54,940 nt of DNA from Phoronis australis (GCA_002633005.1 NMRA01000009.1:1211661-1266600), one strand, 5' to 3'. Counted from the first letter of the stretch, positions 34,826-46,984 are shown. A program made the numbers and translations. Notes: a model not told the origin generated them from the letters alone.

Positions 34826-34987
34826 ATATCCAACTAATGGTTAGTACTGCCTGTGACACGAGGTGAACGTTGTTAAGTATCGATGAAAGCTGCTTCTGAA
34901 TGCCTGCTCTTTTTCACTACACAGTTCCTACTCTTTTGAAAATGTGTCTTACTTTTTTCACTAAAACTGCTTGAAAGCCTGATTTAG

Positions 34988-36515
34988 TCAAATGTCTAAA
35001 AAACTACAGAAACTAATGCAATAGTATACATTTTTGGAAAGTAAAAAGACTGAAATTTTCTTTTGATACATGGTCATAGTGAAATTTAGCAAAAGGAAAG
35101 TGCATTCATAGCAAAACAAGAGTATCAATAACATGACCAAATTTCATTTGAAATAAACGTTAGAGATGAAATCTCTAAAACGCAGTTAGTTTTCAAAAAT
35201 ATTTATTTTTCGTTTTGTGCAAAAAATTATAGTTCTTGTCACCCCTCATCCAAAAGTGGAAAAACAATTTCAAACAGTGTATTGGAGAACAGTTCATGAT
35301 ACGTGAGTTTCATATCAATCTGATCCGCCATTTCTGAAACACGACGTTCCGATGATTACCAATATTAGGACATTTTTTCTAGAGTTCTATAGAATGTTAA
35401 AGGGTTTGTTTTTATCGCTTCTAGTTGAGCAGACGTCGCAGTCGCCTGTATGGCAGTAGCACCATTCTGAGCAAAACATTTTTAAAATTCTTTGAATTAG
35501 ATCATGTGTCTGTTACTGTTTTATGTATTTCACACTTTCCTTTAAAATACATGTATGTCTATTACACGGTACGACTTGCTGTAAGTTTAGAAAATGCTAG
35601 GACATCTTCATTTTTTAAATAGTTTTAAGTACCATAAATATATGCATCTACTGTAGACACACTAGTTATTTGTTGAGTTAGCCCAGTTTTGCTTTGAAAC
35701 GAGATTTTACACCACCCACAAAATTTCGTTAGCTTGCCATGCACCAAATTACTGTCCCTTCTTGGGATGATGACTTCGGGGCAACTTGCGAGATGACAAA
35801 AACTCATCTGCGGTCAACGGTTTGCAGACTGCATCACATCATTGACAAAAGTGGTGAGAGAAAGCTACAAAATTATGTTTAATAAATAAAATTCAAAATC
35901 AAGCCTCTCTCTCCAGTCGTTTCACGTTTTTTGTTCATTGAATTTCATGTAAAGTTGGATAATCTCTTCGGAAGTTTCTTAACTATGAAATGTTTTGAGA
36001 ATACAGCCTTGAGATAAATAATTCTTACCGGTATTCATAAATGAGATTTGTATGAGGAATAGACTGAAAAAATCTTGTCAAGAAAGACATACCGAGGGGT
36101 GCATTTTGGTTTGCTTGACTGGGGAGCCAAAACCCAAGCCACCACTGAAATAATTACACATCAGAAGGTTGGTTTACAGCAGGTATGGTGATATATGGAG
36201 GTCACACCTTATGCATATTACAGTGAAGTTCTCTTGCATATTACAGTGAAGTTCTCTTTGGCACCCTCTCAAGGACTCATATTTAGTATCTGATACGCTT
36301 CATTTTTCAGCAATTTAAATCAAGGAATTGAAATGACTGGAATTTATAATACAATTTTATTAAAATTAAAGCTCAAACATCTACTGATATTAGGAAAAAT
36401 CAAGCATAACATGTAGAAATACGTATAAGCATTGTTAACACACCTTTCTGTGCAGTCATTTAAACAAACTGATTCTGTACCTTATCACTGAAATGTAAAA
36501 AAATTGCAGGTGATC
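34988..36515. other. Intergenic region
   Basis: AT-rich sequence with no recognised gene. A minus-strand 52-nt open segment (36144-36093) has plausible splice sites (TATTTCAG and GTATGT) but no recognisable protein. Confidence 0.35.
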
Positions 36516-36516
36516 T

Positions 36517-36735
36517 GGTAAACGTAGCACCATGAGCCATGCACATGCCACTCAGGTGAACCCATTGCACTCAGATCACCTGCAACCATTTTTATGCTTT
36601 ATTAATATGTAGTTAAAACCAAGCTGACGAGTCGGAGACCCAACACTCAAGTGTTTGGCAGCGTGCTCCAGTCAGTCCAAGAACCTGGCCCTTGACCTTG
36701 AGTAAAGGAAGTGGACAATTATCCCATTATTGAAA
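36517..36735 (-). repeat. Second, degraded SINE copy
   Basis: It matches the body of the SINE at 3886-4096 (TTTACTCAAGG, GGAGACCCAACACTCAAG-type, TTAAAACCAAGCTGACGAG, GCAACCATTTTTATGCTT). The tRNA-like head is too diverged to show a B box. Confidence 0.6.
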
Positions 36736-36766
36736 TGTAAGTACATACACCCATTTTTGATACTTA

Positions 36767-36768
<2 letters not shown>

Positions 36769-36812
<44 letters not shown>
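36769..36812. repeat. (CA)n microsatellite
   Basis: About 21 CA units followed by an undetermined base. Confidence 0.95.
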
Positions 36813-36819
36813 NCAAGTC

Positions 36820-38227
36820 AAAATTGTAAACCTCAAATAGTCATTATTCCAATTTGAACCTTCCTGTGCAGGACATCAATCAAGTCCATTCACCCTGTGG
36901 TGAATTAGGAATTCTAACTATTAAAAAACTGAAACAAAGCATTCCATCCCAAAATACAAATCAAAATAATGGTCTTCAAAGGCGGCATTATGGACCTTTA
37001 AAATGAAATGCAAACAGGCACACAAACAAAGAATTAAAAGTTGACTAAAAGTAAGCTGCATAAAGCATAAGCAAAGTCATTATCCTCTCTAACAAAAAGA
37101 TTATCATCAAATTATTAAAACAACAATAAAATTCTTCACCTTCTGAAAATACAATGATTAAAATCTGAACAAAAGGATGATATCAAGTCAACCAATAATG
37201 AACTATGTAAATCTAGAGTCAAAAATCTGAACAAAATAAGAATATCAGGTCAGTAAAAAACTACCTTTTGCCTTTCACTCAAATAAACCGTATGATTGTT
37301 ACAATCTCATCTATTTCTGATAAGTTACATCATACCGCAAAATTTGAAAAGAATGCCAGAAATTGAGGAATGTTTTCACTTGAAGCCCACCATACCATTC
37401 CAAACTGTCTTCATAAAACCTATCAAACTTGCAACTCCATAACAAACACTGGATACAATGACTACTGTCCACCTATAACTTGTCAGATTAAAAGCAATAA
37501 AGCAATAGAAACGACTTGAATAAATGTATGACAGAATTTTGATTTTGAAATAACTTTTGTAAACTAGAGGTTAAAATCATTGCATTGGTTAATCAAGCAA
37601 CACAAGTCATTAATTGGTATGGCACATTAAGTAACAAACCTACTGTAGACAAATAAAATTTAGTGAGACAGACAAATCACCATGGCTACAATGGATAAAC
37701 ATGTGACAGAGAAATGACAAAAAAACAAGAGTTGAAAATTTCAAACTAAATATAGTTGATAATTTATTAAAAACGAATATGTTTGCCAGTATTTGAAATA
37801 AAAATTACTGTCTCAGGTAAAACAGTTGAAAGTGTACACAAAAGATAACAACAACATTCTGGACAATCATGAAAATGTACAATCTTTACAGTCAAAGATA
37901 AATACTTCATAAATTTCACCTGGATATGTCTCAGTCTTAACTGTGAATCAAACAGTATACTGTACAAGATTAAGTCAAGTAGCAACACGTGAACAGGGAC
38001 ATCAGAATGAGGTCGTGCCTGTCAGCTGACACTTGCTCTTTGGGCGCTATTGCCACTTTTCAAGGAAATGCCCAACGTCTACACATGAATTTTTCCTCCG
38101 GAAATGTGCAATCAATCTTTCCCAGACTTTATCGAGTTCCAGTAAATGTCTATTGCCTGCAATTTTATTAGAGTAAAATTGAAATAATAACATATTATGG
38201 AAATTACATACACCATGCATAAACTTT
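36820..38227. other. Intergenic region
   Basis: AT-rich sequence (many ATAA and CAAA runs) without recognisable features. Confidence 0.4.
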
Positions 38228-38349
38228 GCAAGATATTAGTATAGTTTAGTAGCATGCCCTTCGTTTACGCAAACTTCATCAAAAACATGAGATATATTTC
38301 ATGATTGCGTAAACGAAGGGCTGCTACTGAACTATACTGACATCTTGAA
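38228..38349. repeat. Hairpin: 45-bp arms, 32-bp loop
   Basis: GCAAGATATTAGTATAGTTT ... CCCTTCGTTTACGCAA pairs with TTGCGTAAACGAAGGG ... GAACTATACTGACATCTTG with about 5 mismatches. The size is that of a pre-miRNA or a very short MITE. Confidence 0.8.
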
Positions 38350-38439
38350 TAATGACTAATTTAAATAAAATGAAAATCTACTTAATGGAAAAAATTACAA
38401 GAGCGATGCGGCAGTGTTGACATGCGCTCACAGTGCATC

Positions 38440-39830
38440 ACAAACAATATCTTTTAGGGGCCACTAGGAGGTGCTGCAGTAGTGGAATCTAACCGAAAAT
38501 CAAATGGTGCTGGCCAATTGTCACAATATCTCACAGTTGTCTAGATATTACCTAGAACTGCTCTTACCCAAAATGTTTACTTAGAAGGCACTGTAATATT
38601 AAAACTTGCACAACAAGCAAATGGTGCCAGAGCATTGTCATCGTATACTTGTTTGTCAAGTGTCATAGAAATCCATCAACTGGAGCCCTAGATATTATCC
38701 GAGAACACTCTGTCTTCCCAAACAGCACTTGAAAACTCCCTCGTCAAGAACAAAATGGTTACTAGGAAGTACGTGGTACAGAAATCGAATCCATCTAAAA
38801 ATGGGAGGATGCCAGCTCATTGTCGATATCACCCGCAAACACTCTTCCCATAAAGCACTTGAAAAGCCCCTTGTTGAGAACAAAATAGCCACTAGGAGAG
38901 GCTGCAATAGCCGAATCTGCAGAAAAAATTAATGGTGGCAGTGCAATGACAGAATGACATCAGATGCCTCTGTGTGAGTTTCATTAAAATCAGTTGATCA
39001 AACTTTTAGATATTATCTAGGAACTCTAGGAACGCTATAACCCAAAATGGCCACTAGGAGGGGATACACTGATTGACTCCGTCTGGGGATTTAATGGAGG
39101 TGCTGTATTGCTTTATCAAACCCTTGAGTCAGTTTTCATTGAAACCCTTCACTCACTTCTCTATAAATCACTTGGAAACGCTGTTACACAAAATGGTCAC
39201 CAGGAGGTGCTACAATTGTTGAATCTGCCCGAAAATAAAATGGTGCTAGTGCAATCTCATCAAAAACCAGAAGTGCTTGAATTGGTGACCTGCAGCATGC
39301 CAATGTGACTTCATATTGTGTTTGGTGACCTGGGAAAAGTCCCAAGCCACCATGAAATCACAACTATGAGTATCAAAGTCAGACAATAACTCCCTCAAGA
39401 TTAATTTCAAAATTTGTACTGGCTTCCAAAATTGAAATGAATACCAAAATACATATCACCCGGAAACTCTAGCTCACATAAAATGTCCAATGGGAGGCAC
39501 TGCAGAAGTAGAATCTGCCCGAAAATCAAATGGTGCTGGTGCATTCCAATGATGTACCTCTATGTCAAGTTTCACTGAAATTCATCAATCAGTTCATCCA
39601 GAAACGTTCTTCTCCGCAAAACAACAATTGAAGGGACCCTTGCTGAGAACAAAGAAAGTGCTACAGTGTTGAATTCACCCGAAAAATTAATGGTGCCACA
39701 TAAATCTGCATCAAGATTCATTAAAATCCACCAATCTGTTCTCTCTACATATCATCCGGAAATGCTCTTCCCCAAAAAATATTAAAAAGCCACACCCCTG
39801 ACCCCAGGAGGCGGGGCAGACAGAAGAGTG
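38440..39830 (+). repeat. Degenerate ~160-200-bp tandem repeat (array R2)
   Basis: Six to seven diverged units carry AAAATGGCCACTAGGAGG-type, GAATCTGCCCGAAAATCAAA, TGGTGCTGGTGCATT, TGTCAAGTTTCA and GCACTTGAAAAGCCCCTTGT segments. Small frames here are repeat-derived. Confidence 0.8.
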
Positions 39831-40754
39831 GCACAAACTATTCTAGGAAAGCCGTACATAACCTTGAGCCAAATTTCATAAAAACCTGATCACAGGTATA
39901 TCAAGCAGACACCTGGACAACGTAACAACCACACTAAAGTGACAACAATAATGCGACCACACAAATATATGTGGAGGGCGTAAAAAGCACTGTGATGGAC
40001 TTGGGTCGGCCGGTGAAGTTTGGTTGATTAAATAACCACTGTAGTCAAGGCTGATAGTTGATTTTAAAACACGAGGAATGTTTTTCCTTATGGCGTCATA
40101 AATAAAAGACAGCAATACATTGTGCATATGACAAAATTTATGGTAACCACTCTATAGATTCTGAAAATAAAAAGATCACAACAAAACCAGAGGGACATTT
40201 CTTTACTTCTTTATTAGCCAACTGTCAGTCATTGTTGATGAGTGCAACAAACAACTTATCATGTGGCAGGAATATTCCTGATTGAAACAAGAGCATGCGC
40301 CCATCATGTGCATAACACACAGCGCAAATACAGAGATGATTGGTATGTCAACCATTCCCACTGAACAGAGCAATACCAGTTAACTTAATAATAGTATCCA
40401 GAGGCTGCAAAGCAAGTCAGAAATGCTCTCCTCAACAGGACCACATCTACTGCATGCGTCAAGGAACTTGTATTGAGCTACAGGTAAAAAATAAATCTGA
40501 GCTTGTGCCAGAGCAGTCAGATCGCTGTCACTTCCCAGAATGAACACATGCCAATTTTCATAACGTAATTTGACCGACAGAGGCCGGAAGATGTCAACAA
40601 CCAGACCCAAAAATAATTAAAATGGTGGCACACAATATCTCAAAATCCATCCAAAAATGGTAATGTGTTATCCTCTATGGAAACAAATTGGCCTTGTGTA
40701 ATGAAAATTCGTGAAGTAACTCCAAAGTTACAGCTCCATGTCGCTAAAACTTAC
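39831..40754. other. Region downstream of the last recognised helicase exon
   Basis: The helicase frame leaves the exon at 40755 in phase 1, so at least one more exon must follow to the left. I could not recognise it here. A 76-codon minus frame at 40610-40380 has no helicase features. Confidence 0.35.
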
Positions 40755-40922
40755 CAATAATCACCAAGCCCAGTTTTGCCCTGGTGATGGCAACATTAAC
40801 CTGATGATAATCAGTTATGAAGCCCATATTCTTCTTCTTCCAACCAGCAGTGGGCCAGGGTAGCAGCTGGTCCTCAGGCAGTGACCGCACTGTTGATAGG
40901 ATGACATAATCCCACTCACCAC
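40755..40922 (-). CDS. Helicase exon 8 (in window): motifs V and VI
   Basis: 168 nt on the minus strand, acceptor ATTCTTGTAG, donor GTAAGT. It encodes GGEWDYVILSTVRS, followed by WKKKNMGFITDYHQVNVAIT and RAKLGLVIIG. GxExDxVILSTVRS and QVNVAITRAK are motifs V and VI of superfamily 1B helicases; the motif VI arginine (TRAK) is the ATP-contacting finger. The exon ends in phase 1, so coding continues. Confidence 0.93.
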
Positions 40923-40954
40923 CTACAAGAATGAGCCAACCTTTAGATACGAAG

Positions 40955-41270
40955 CAATTCTCCAGTTTGGGACACTCTGTCTCTAAAATTTGGGAAAAAG
41001 AAACTCAAGAACAAATAAAATATTCTTGATTCTGTAGATTGGGACGTGGTTGATTTTGGTATTCATCATATTTCTCAAATTCTAGACAATTCACGCTTGT
41101 ATCAAAAGAGTCTGCAAATAGACTAGGCAGCTCATAAAATTACCAAAATAGCTGTCAAGGCAACTTTTTCTTGCATCCTAATAGTGTTTGTCCTTGATGG
41201 TAATTCTTAAATTTGAGACTATTAATACTGCATAGTTTTAAAATTTGATACAAGCTCAGACCTTGAGCAA
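40955..41270 (-). repeat. Inverted relative of the 26322-26634 MITE family
   Basis: TTCTCCAGTTTGGGACACTC, TCTCTAAAATTTGGG, CATCATATTTCTCAAAT and GGTAATTCTTAAATTTGAGA correspond to inverted segments of the copies at 6.6-7.1 and 26.3-26.6 kb. Ends are approximate. Confidence 0.45.
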
Positions 41271-41469
41271 AAGAATTATTTTTCACTGTCCCATACTGAA
41301 GGATTTTTACAGTACTACCCCGAACAAACTATTCCGTCAAACTGCAAAGCTAACACAGTCCAAGTTTTCAGTCAATTTCCATATCCCTCCCTCCCTAATC
41401 CAATTTCCTTTTGTTTTTTCCTTCTCTATTTACTCTCAATTTTCCAATGTCACGGTGTTGCTTCCGCAT

Positions 41470-41640
41470 ATTGTCACCCACCTTTACAGCTCAAAATTTA
41501 TACCTTTGTAAAATCTGCAATAGTGCTGATTGTCTGGCAGATTGTCACCCACCTTTACAGCTCAAAACTTATACTTTTGTAAAATCTGCAATAGTGCTGA
41601 TTGTCCGGCAGATTGTCACCCACCTTTACAGCTCAAAATA
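41470..41640 (+). repeat. 71-bp tandem repeat, 2.4 copies
   Basis: ATTGTCACCCACCTTTACAG starts each unit at 41470, 41541 and 41612, with few substitutions between copies. Confidence 0.95.
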
Positions 41641-41649
41641 TTATATAAT

Positions 41650-43383
41650 ATTTGTATTTATCCATATCTGTAGTAGTTTAGTTTGACATAATATATATGA
41701 CCTTTTATCTCACCATCACGTGTTGTTTCACTGTAAACTAGCTTTGGTATTGCCTCGCAGTTAGCGCATATAAATCATATTTTAGGTAAAGATCTCCTCA
41801 TACTTTTATGCAAGTATCAACCTGGTAGTTTCCGTCGACAGTGTTAACATTCAACACCAGCCATATTGCTGTGGAAATGCAAACTCAAAAGTTTTGGAAA
41901 TGGAATAAACTCTTCTATTCCCCAGTTATACAAACAGGATATTTACACAACGCCCAATGACATCTGACCATTTTGCCTTGAAATCCATAGATGCTCGCAT
42001 TTGTCATACACAGAAAAATGTCTAAGGAAAGTGTCTACAAGTCATTGGCAGGCATTTGTTTACAACATGTGACCGTACTCTTCCATTAGATTGGTCACTG
42101 GAGAGTGCAGCAATTAAAGGAAAAATGCGACAAGAGTATTGAAACACCAAATACATATTGAGGACAATTCAAACTGTTCAAATGTCATCATTTGATGAAA
42201 AATAAAACTAGCCATGATATACTGCAGGGAATCATGCTTTTGGATGACGAGTGAAAACAAGTTCTCTCACAGCTATATTACTTTAAGCAATTTCAAACTG
42301 TTGGAACTCTTAGTGCACCGTATACTTGCTCACTCATTTGTCTCACAATTCTTCAGAAATTTATCCCACTGGAATAATAGTAAAGAGCATATCAGTCAAT
42401 CACAAACTTCTTAAACCAATTGCACTACTGCGCCATCTTGCTGGCTCCAACCTCAAACTATGAAATTGCTAACGAAAAGCATTGTTATTATTTGCTCTGG
42501 AAATGAGCACTACCACGCCATCTTGCTGATGCTTCTAACTGCAACCTCAAACTAAGAACTTGCAAAGAATAAATGCATTGTAGTTACGTGCTCTGGAAAC
42601 AACTAACATGTTAAAATCTCATGAATGTAGGTCACAATATCATGGACAGGTGAAATATCATACTCTCATTCTTTCATGAATGACACATAGTACTACAAAA
42701 ATGTTTTACCATATCAAGTTCAGTAGCTACCAACATACAATAACTTGAAAAAATGGTGCATTCATAGTAATGGTAAAAGCCCTTGAAAAACGAAAATAAT
42801 GCAATTTTGGCAATTAGTTTTGTCCGAAATTGGTGAGATTTTACCGTAAGAGTATGCAGAAAGGTGTTGTCATCAGCTGACTAGTCCATGATTTCAGCCT
42901 CTTTTACACAAGCTCAAAATAAGCATGACCTCAAGATGAAGGAATGAGTAACTACATAATATTTCCTGTCTTAAAAGCATCTTCGTGGATGTACTGAAGA
43001 AATTTCAAATCAGCCGTGTTCTATGAATTAAGGCCATCAGGTAATTTACTAAAATTGACAATTCTAATGTATCAGACCACACAATGCGACACCCTCCACT
43101 TTAGCACTTTCAGGCCTCAGTGGGAACATTGTGTGTTTGCTATTTTGTAGAGAAGTCACTGCATACAATTTTTTTTTGCTGCGAGTGCATAGCATCTTCT
43201 TCTTTTTCGTGATATGCCAAACTTCAAGTTGTTGAAGACACTACGGCGGAAAAGGATTGGTCACATCCAAAAGACAAAGTGCATTTTATTATTAACAGAA
43301 AGTCCCATACAGTGCAGGATCAAAACAGTTGAAAGAGGTGTTTCTGATTGATCATGGCAGATATGATCATGTTACTCCAGTAC
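41650..43383. other. Helicase intron 7
   Basis: AT-rich sequence; two diverged GCGCCATCTTGCTGGCTCC-type segments (about 42430 and 42515) suggest a local duplication. No exon is recognised. Confidence 0.4.
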
Positions 43384-43537
43384 CTTGGCTAGAGATGACA
43401 GTGGTGACATCCACTCTATCAGACAGTTTATTCATCTTCAGTGCCTCGCTCAACTTGTGTTGCTGTGCACGGTACTGCGTAAGAATAACGATGCTCTTAT
43501 TCTTCTCCACAGCTGACAAGTACCTGGCAATTCTCAC
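43384..43537 (-). CDS. Helicase exon 7: motif IV and start of motif V
   Basis: 154 nt, acceptor GTTGTTACAG, donor CAAG|GTACTG in phase 1. It encodes VRIARYLSAVEKNKSIVILT, then QYRAQQHKLSEALK and VDVTTVISSQ. ILTQYRAQ is motif IV. TVISSQ plus GGE of the next exon makes motif V across the intron. Confidence 0.92.
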
Positions 43538-44036
43538 CTGTAACAACAACTCTATCTTTGACAGCAATCATCATAATAATCATGACCACGACCATCAACA
43601 TCATTAATGTTAGCAAAAACAACAGAAAACATAATCAGAATTTCTAAAGAACTGTCAAACATTCAATCTATAAAACACCTCTGAGGTAATGCAGTAATGC
43701 AGTAATAACATCACTTGTACAATACATTGGTCTATTTACAAGAATGGGCTAGACGTTGGTGGAATAGGCCAACAGATATTAGATATCATGCAGTAACCTA
43801 GTATTTAAGCTATGTGTAACATGACCGACATGACAAGATAACAAATTGAGGCTGTGGTCAGAAGCAATAACTGTAAGTTGGGGAACAGACAATGGCACAA
43901 GATGAAAGAAGTAAAAATGAATGAACTGAAAACTCAATGGAAAGAAAAATCTTTGTCTGTATGGTAAAAGGAGTCATATAGAGGGATTGGCCTATTTTTA
44001 TATACTGTTTCTGTGTATCATGGCCAATTAACATAC

Positions 44037-44258
44037 CGCATGTTTCACTTCTTCAGCATTGCTTTTGGAGTTAAGTCCCCCTTCATCTGTGGACACAAAC
44101 AGTGTCTCCTCCTCCCCCTCTGTGTGACAAAACACCAGCGGCCGGTATCTGCCACCAGGCCAAATGTCCAAATTCGACATGTTCTTTTGCAGTTCCTTTC
44201 CAACCATTAACTTCCCGTTGTAAAACTCGTTAGAAGGAAACTCTTGGATTGCATTGTG
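44037..44258 (-). CDS. Helicase exon 6: after motif III
   Basis: 222 nt (74 codons), acceptor TTTTCTCTCTCCAG, donor GTATGT, phase 0 at both ends. It begins HNAIQEFPSNEFYNGKL, which continues the QYRM ending the previous exon (QYRMH...I..FPS..FY.G.L is the conserved continuation in Upf1-like helicases). RPLVFCHTEGEEE and SNAEEVKHA follow. Confidence 0.93.
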
Positions 44259-44309
44259 CTGGAGAGAGAAAATAAACAATATCAAGATGTCTAAAATACT
44301 GATTATTAT

Positions 44310-45400
44310 TGCAAGAAATGCCAGAGTATAGATATCTCAGAAAATGCAAAGGCAACTATTATTTTAACACTGTCAAATTAAAGTGCAATAAAGAGACAGT
44401 AATTGAGCAGAAGGATTTGCAATTTTCTAGCTGTCCAGAGTTGTCTGCCTGCCTGCCAATTCCAGATAGTCCATCACGACAATATAATGTTATGGATTGA
44501 TTTTGAAATGTGTGGAATTGAAACCAGACACACTTTTATGATTTTCTATTGATTTCTGCTTTTTTTACATACACATCTACGAACAGTAATCTAAAAGAAA
44601 TTCTCACTGTCAGGGCGAGAACTCCCTGAAGCTTTTTCATTAAAGATATTAAAAATTGTCAGTTGACAGTCATGTTTCAATGCTATAGGTCACCACTGTT
44701 AGGTGTGACCTATAATTTCCATAGGTAGGACAAACAATTGAAAGAAGTGTAATTGCATTTATGGCAGTGCATACAGAAAACCGTTTCCAATTTTGTATTT
44801 GATAAATCATGAAGTTAATCAACTGAGCAGTACCATCACAGGGTCATCACTTGAATGCCTAAAACAACCCCAGCCAATACATCTTTGTATAAGGCCTTGT
44901 AATGACAAATAACAAAAAAGAGGAAAACTTCCAGTTCACGGTAGGTTCTACAAATAATAAGATGCATGTGATAGAAATAGTTTTTGTTTTGTAAAATTTA
45001 TCTACAAGAAACATGTTTTTGAATGGAAAAGTCAAATTAACAAAAAAAAGAGATGAAGAAAGATGAAATCAATAAAAATAAATCAAAATCAACTATAAGA
45101 GGATAATCTTTTAAAGAAGAAAATTACAAGCCCCGAAGTATATCAAGGGCCTTCCATTGTATCGCAAGACCTTTTTGTTTTTTTCTTTTTTTCTGGCGGG
45201 AAGTGACGAAAGGTAGGATCGTTGTGAATTATAGCATTACTTCAGCCAATGGAGAACAAACAACATTTCTTCATATTTAGTGCTGAAAAAATTGCCTAAT
45301 GACTCATAAAGAATGATCGCACTTGTCTGCTACCAAGCTTAGCCTCGTTTTCACTTCAACAATGAATGCATGAGTAATGCATTAGATTGGTTAGAACCAG
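44310..45400. other. Helicase intron 5, left part
   Basis: AT-rich sequence; no exon or repeat is recognised. Confidence 0.4.
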
Positions 45401-45404
45401 GCCT

Positions 45405-45545
45405 TCATGCAGCGTATGTCCTGGGCGTCCATTTGGACGCCCTAGCACTAATGTTGACGCCCTGGCAAGGACGCCCAATGTATCATTTGGACGCCCTGTC
45501 AATCAGAATTTCTCCAGTTTGGACACCCACATTGAAAGATTACTA
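45405..45545 (+). repeat. GGACGCCC-rich repeat (first copy)
   Basis: The heptamer GACGCCC recurs at short intervals (GGGCGTCCATTTGGACGCCC is a near-palindrome with 9-bp arms). Related sequence (GGACGCCCTGG, TTTTGGACACCCT) occurs at about 46360-46412, so the 0.8 kb between may be an insertion or a separate duplication. The 88-codon frame through it is repeat-derived. Confidence 0.5.
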
Positions 45546-46154
45546 AGACTCCCAGTTAATCAAAGCGGGAAATTGACCCTTTCAACTCAGAAAGAAATAT
45601 ACAAAGTATTTAAAATGTTGCAATATTCAAACTATTTTCAAACTATTTGGTAGACCTGTCAATCATTAGCACGTGCTTGGTTGCCAGAGTGTCTGCTTTC
45701 AATAGACTCACATGCCACTGCCATTCTGTACTTTATATAGGGACATGGACCTTGCTTAACTCCAAACTGGTGTTTCAGAGCTGTAATTTCATGTACTTCA
45801 TCTTTTTTTAAAAATACCAAAAGCAAAATAAATGTCATTACTTTAATAATATGATGTGCCGCAAGAATATCCCCATTTAAAATGTTTGAGTTTTCGCCTG
45901 TTTCATGCTTTTCTATGCGCGTCTAAAATGGAGCAGCAGTGACACCTGTTGTCAAAATATAAACCACACATCATCTGTGCATTTTTCTTTTGTTGGTAAC
46001 TGCAGCTTTGATGACTCATTGTACAGAATATAAAGCTAGTGAAGTTGATATAATAAACTTTATAACAGAATTTGACTTGAGATGACCAAAAACAGTGCAC
46101 TCATCGTTCAACCAATATCTGTAATATCTGTAATACCCGTTTGGTAAGCTATTT

Positions 46155-46290
46155 GGCTGTTTTCGTAAATTTAAACATAAAAGTCTTGATCAACAGTTTT
46201 TTAGTACTTAAAAAAGCCCAATACAAGGGAGCTGTTTTTGTAAACTTAGGTGTAAAAGCCTTGTTCAACGCATTTTTTAATTGTAAAAAA
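46155..46290 (+). repeat. Two-copy tandem duplication, period ~77 bp
   Basis: GCTGTTTTCGTAAATTTAAA..AAAAGTCTTG is followed by a diverged second copy GCTGTTTTTGTAAACTTAGG..AAAAGCCTTG. No coding value. Confidence 0.5.
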
Positions 46291-46457
46291 ACTCACTGTG
46301 TGTGTTGGGGGTGGGGGGTTACTGGTGAATGGGGTGGGGAGGGGGAGTAATGCGGCGTTGGAATCATGGACGCCCTGGAATATTGGGAACCCCATTTTGG
46401 ACACCCTATGTTCGAAATCCTAGATGAAGCCCTGGTTAGAACATGGCTCAATCTTAC

Positions 46458-46688
46458 CATTCTATACTGTGTTGTGAGCATGTTGAGCTGCTTGATGGTC
46501 GCCTTCCGCTCAGCATACCGCTCAAACAGTGACACGCTCAGACCCAACTGCGACGCTGCTTCACAAGTCACAACAGGCCTTAACTGTTGATGATCACCAA
46601 TCAGAACCACCTGCTTGAGTTTCTTGTGTTTAGTGATAGGGATCATGCTATCAGGTTCCGTACACTGACCACACTCGTCAATGATTAA
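46458..46688 (-). CDS. Helicase exon 5: motifs II and III
   Basis: 231 nt (77 codons), acceptor TTTTGTTGCAG, donor GTAAGA, phase 0. It reads LIIDECGQCTEPDSMIPI, KLKQVVLIGDHQQLRPVV, LGLSVSLFERYAER and MLTTQYRM. DE in DECG is the Walker B pair; GDHQQLRP is motif III. The EPDSMIPI and RYAER spacing and the LFERY match are HELZ2-like. Motif II has C-G where DEAQ/DEAG is usual. Confidence 0.95.
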
Positions 46689-46984
46689 CTGCAACAAAAA
46701 CAACTAAGATTTTTCACCAGGAGCTGATAATTGAACTTATGGTCACTTTAGAGCCAGCAGAACACCTCTCGTCGCCCACTGTTAATCTCTGGACCACCTT
46801 TTGGACTAGTTAGTATGGTTCCAACAAATGACAAAGAAAATATTTTTATATGCTTTTTTATTAGTTGACAAAGCAAATTTTTTTGATATATGAGTAAGAA
46901 TGCAGATCACTAAATAAGGTTTGAGATAACCTTAATTGTCCTTTAGTATTGAGCAGTTTGTCAGATGAAAAAGCGGATGCCAAA

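Larger units (their letters stand above)
31816..34981 (+). mobile_element. Element B: 3166-bp DNA element with compound long TIRs
   Basis: The exact 14-bp termini CAGGCTTTCAAGCA and TGCTTGAAAGCCTG are flanked by a 6-bp direct repeat ATTTAG (31810-31815 and 34982-34987). Further in, 32041-32725 and about 34050-34825 are inverted copies of each other (CCAGCAGGACTTTATTCAC; ACTCAAATTAAAATGATGCA; TTTTGCAGATAAGACGGGG). Within each arm the sequence is itself duplicated in tandem. The centre carries a broken HEEADTR-family gene (about 32830-33749). I cannot place it in a named superfamily. Confidence 0.85.

Noticed and set aside
36093-36144. Minus-strand 52-nt segment with acceptor TATTTCAG and donor GTATGT
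   Set aside because: Splice sites are plausible but neither reading frame resembles a helicase C terminus or any family I know; left out as a gene.
41470-41640. Direct-repeat array as a CRISPR
   Set aside because: 71-bp units without unique spacers in an animal genome; an ordinary tandem duplication.
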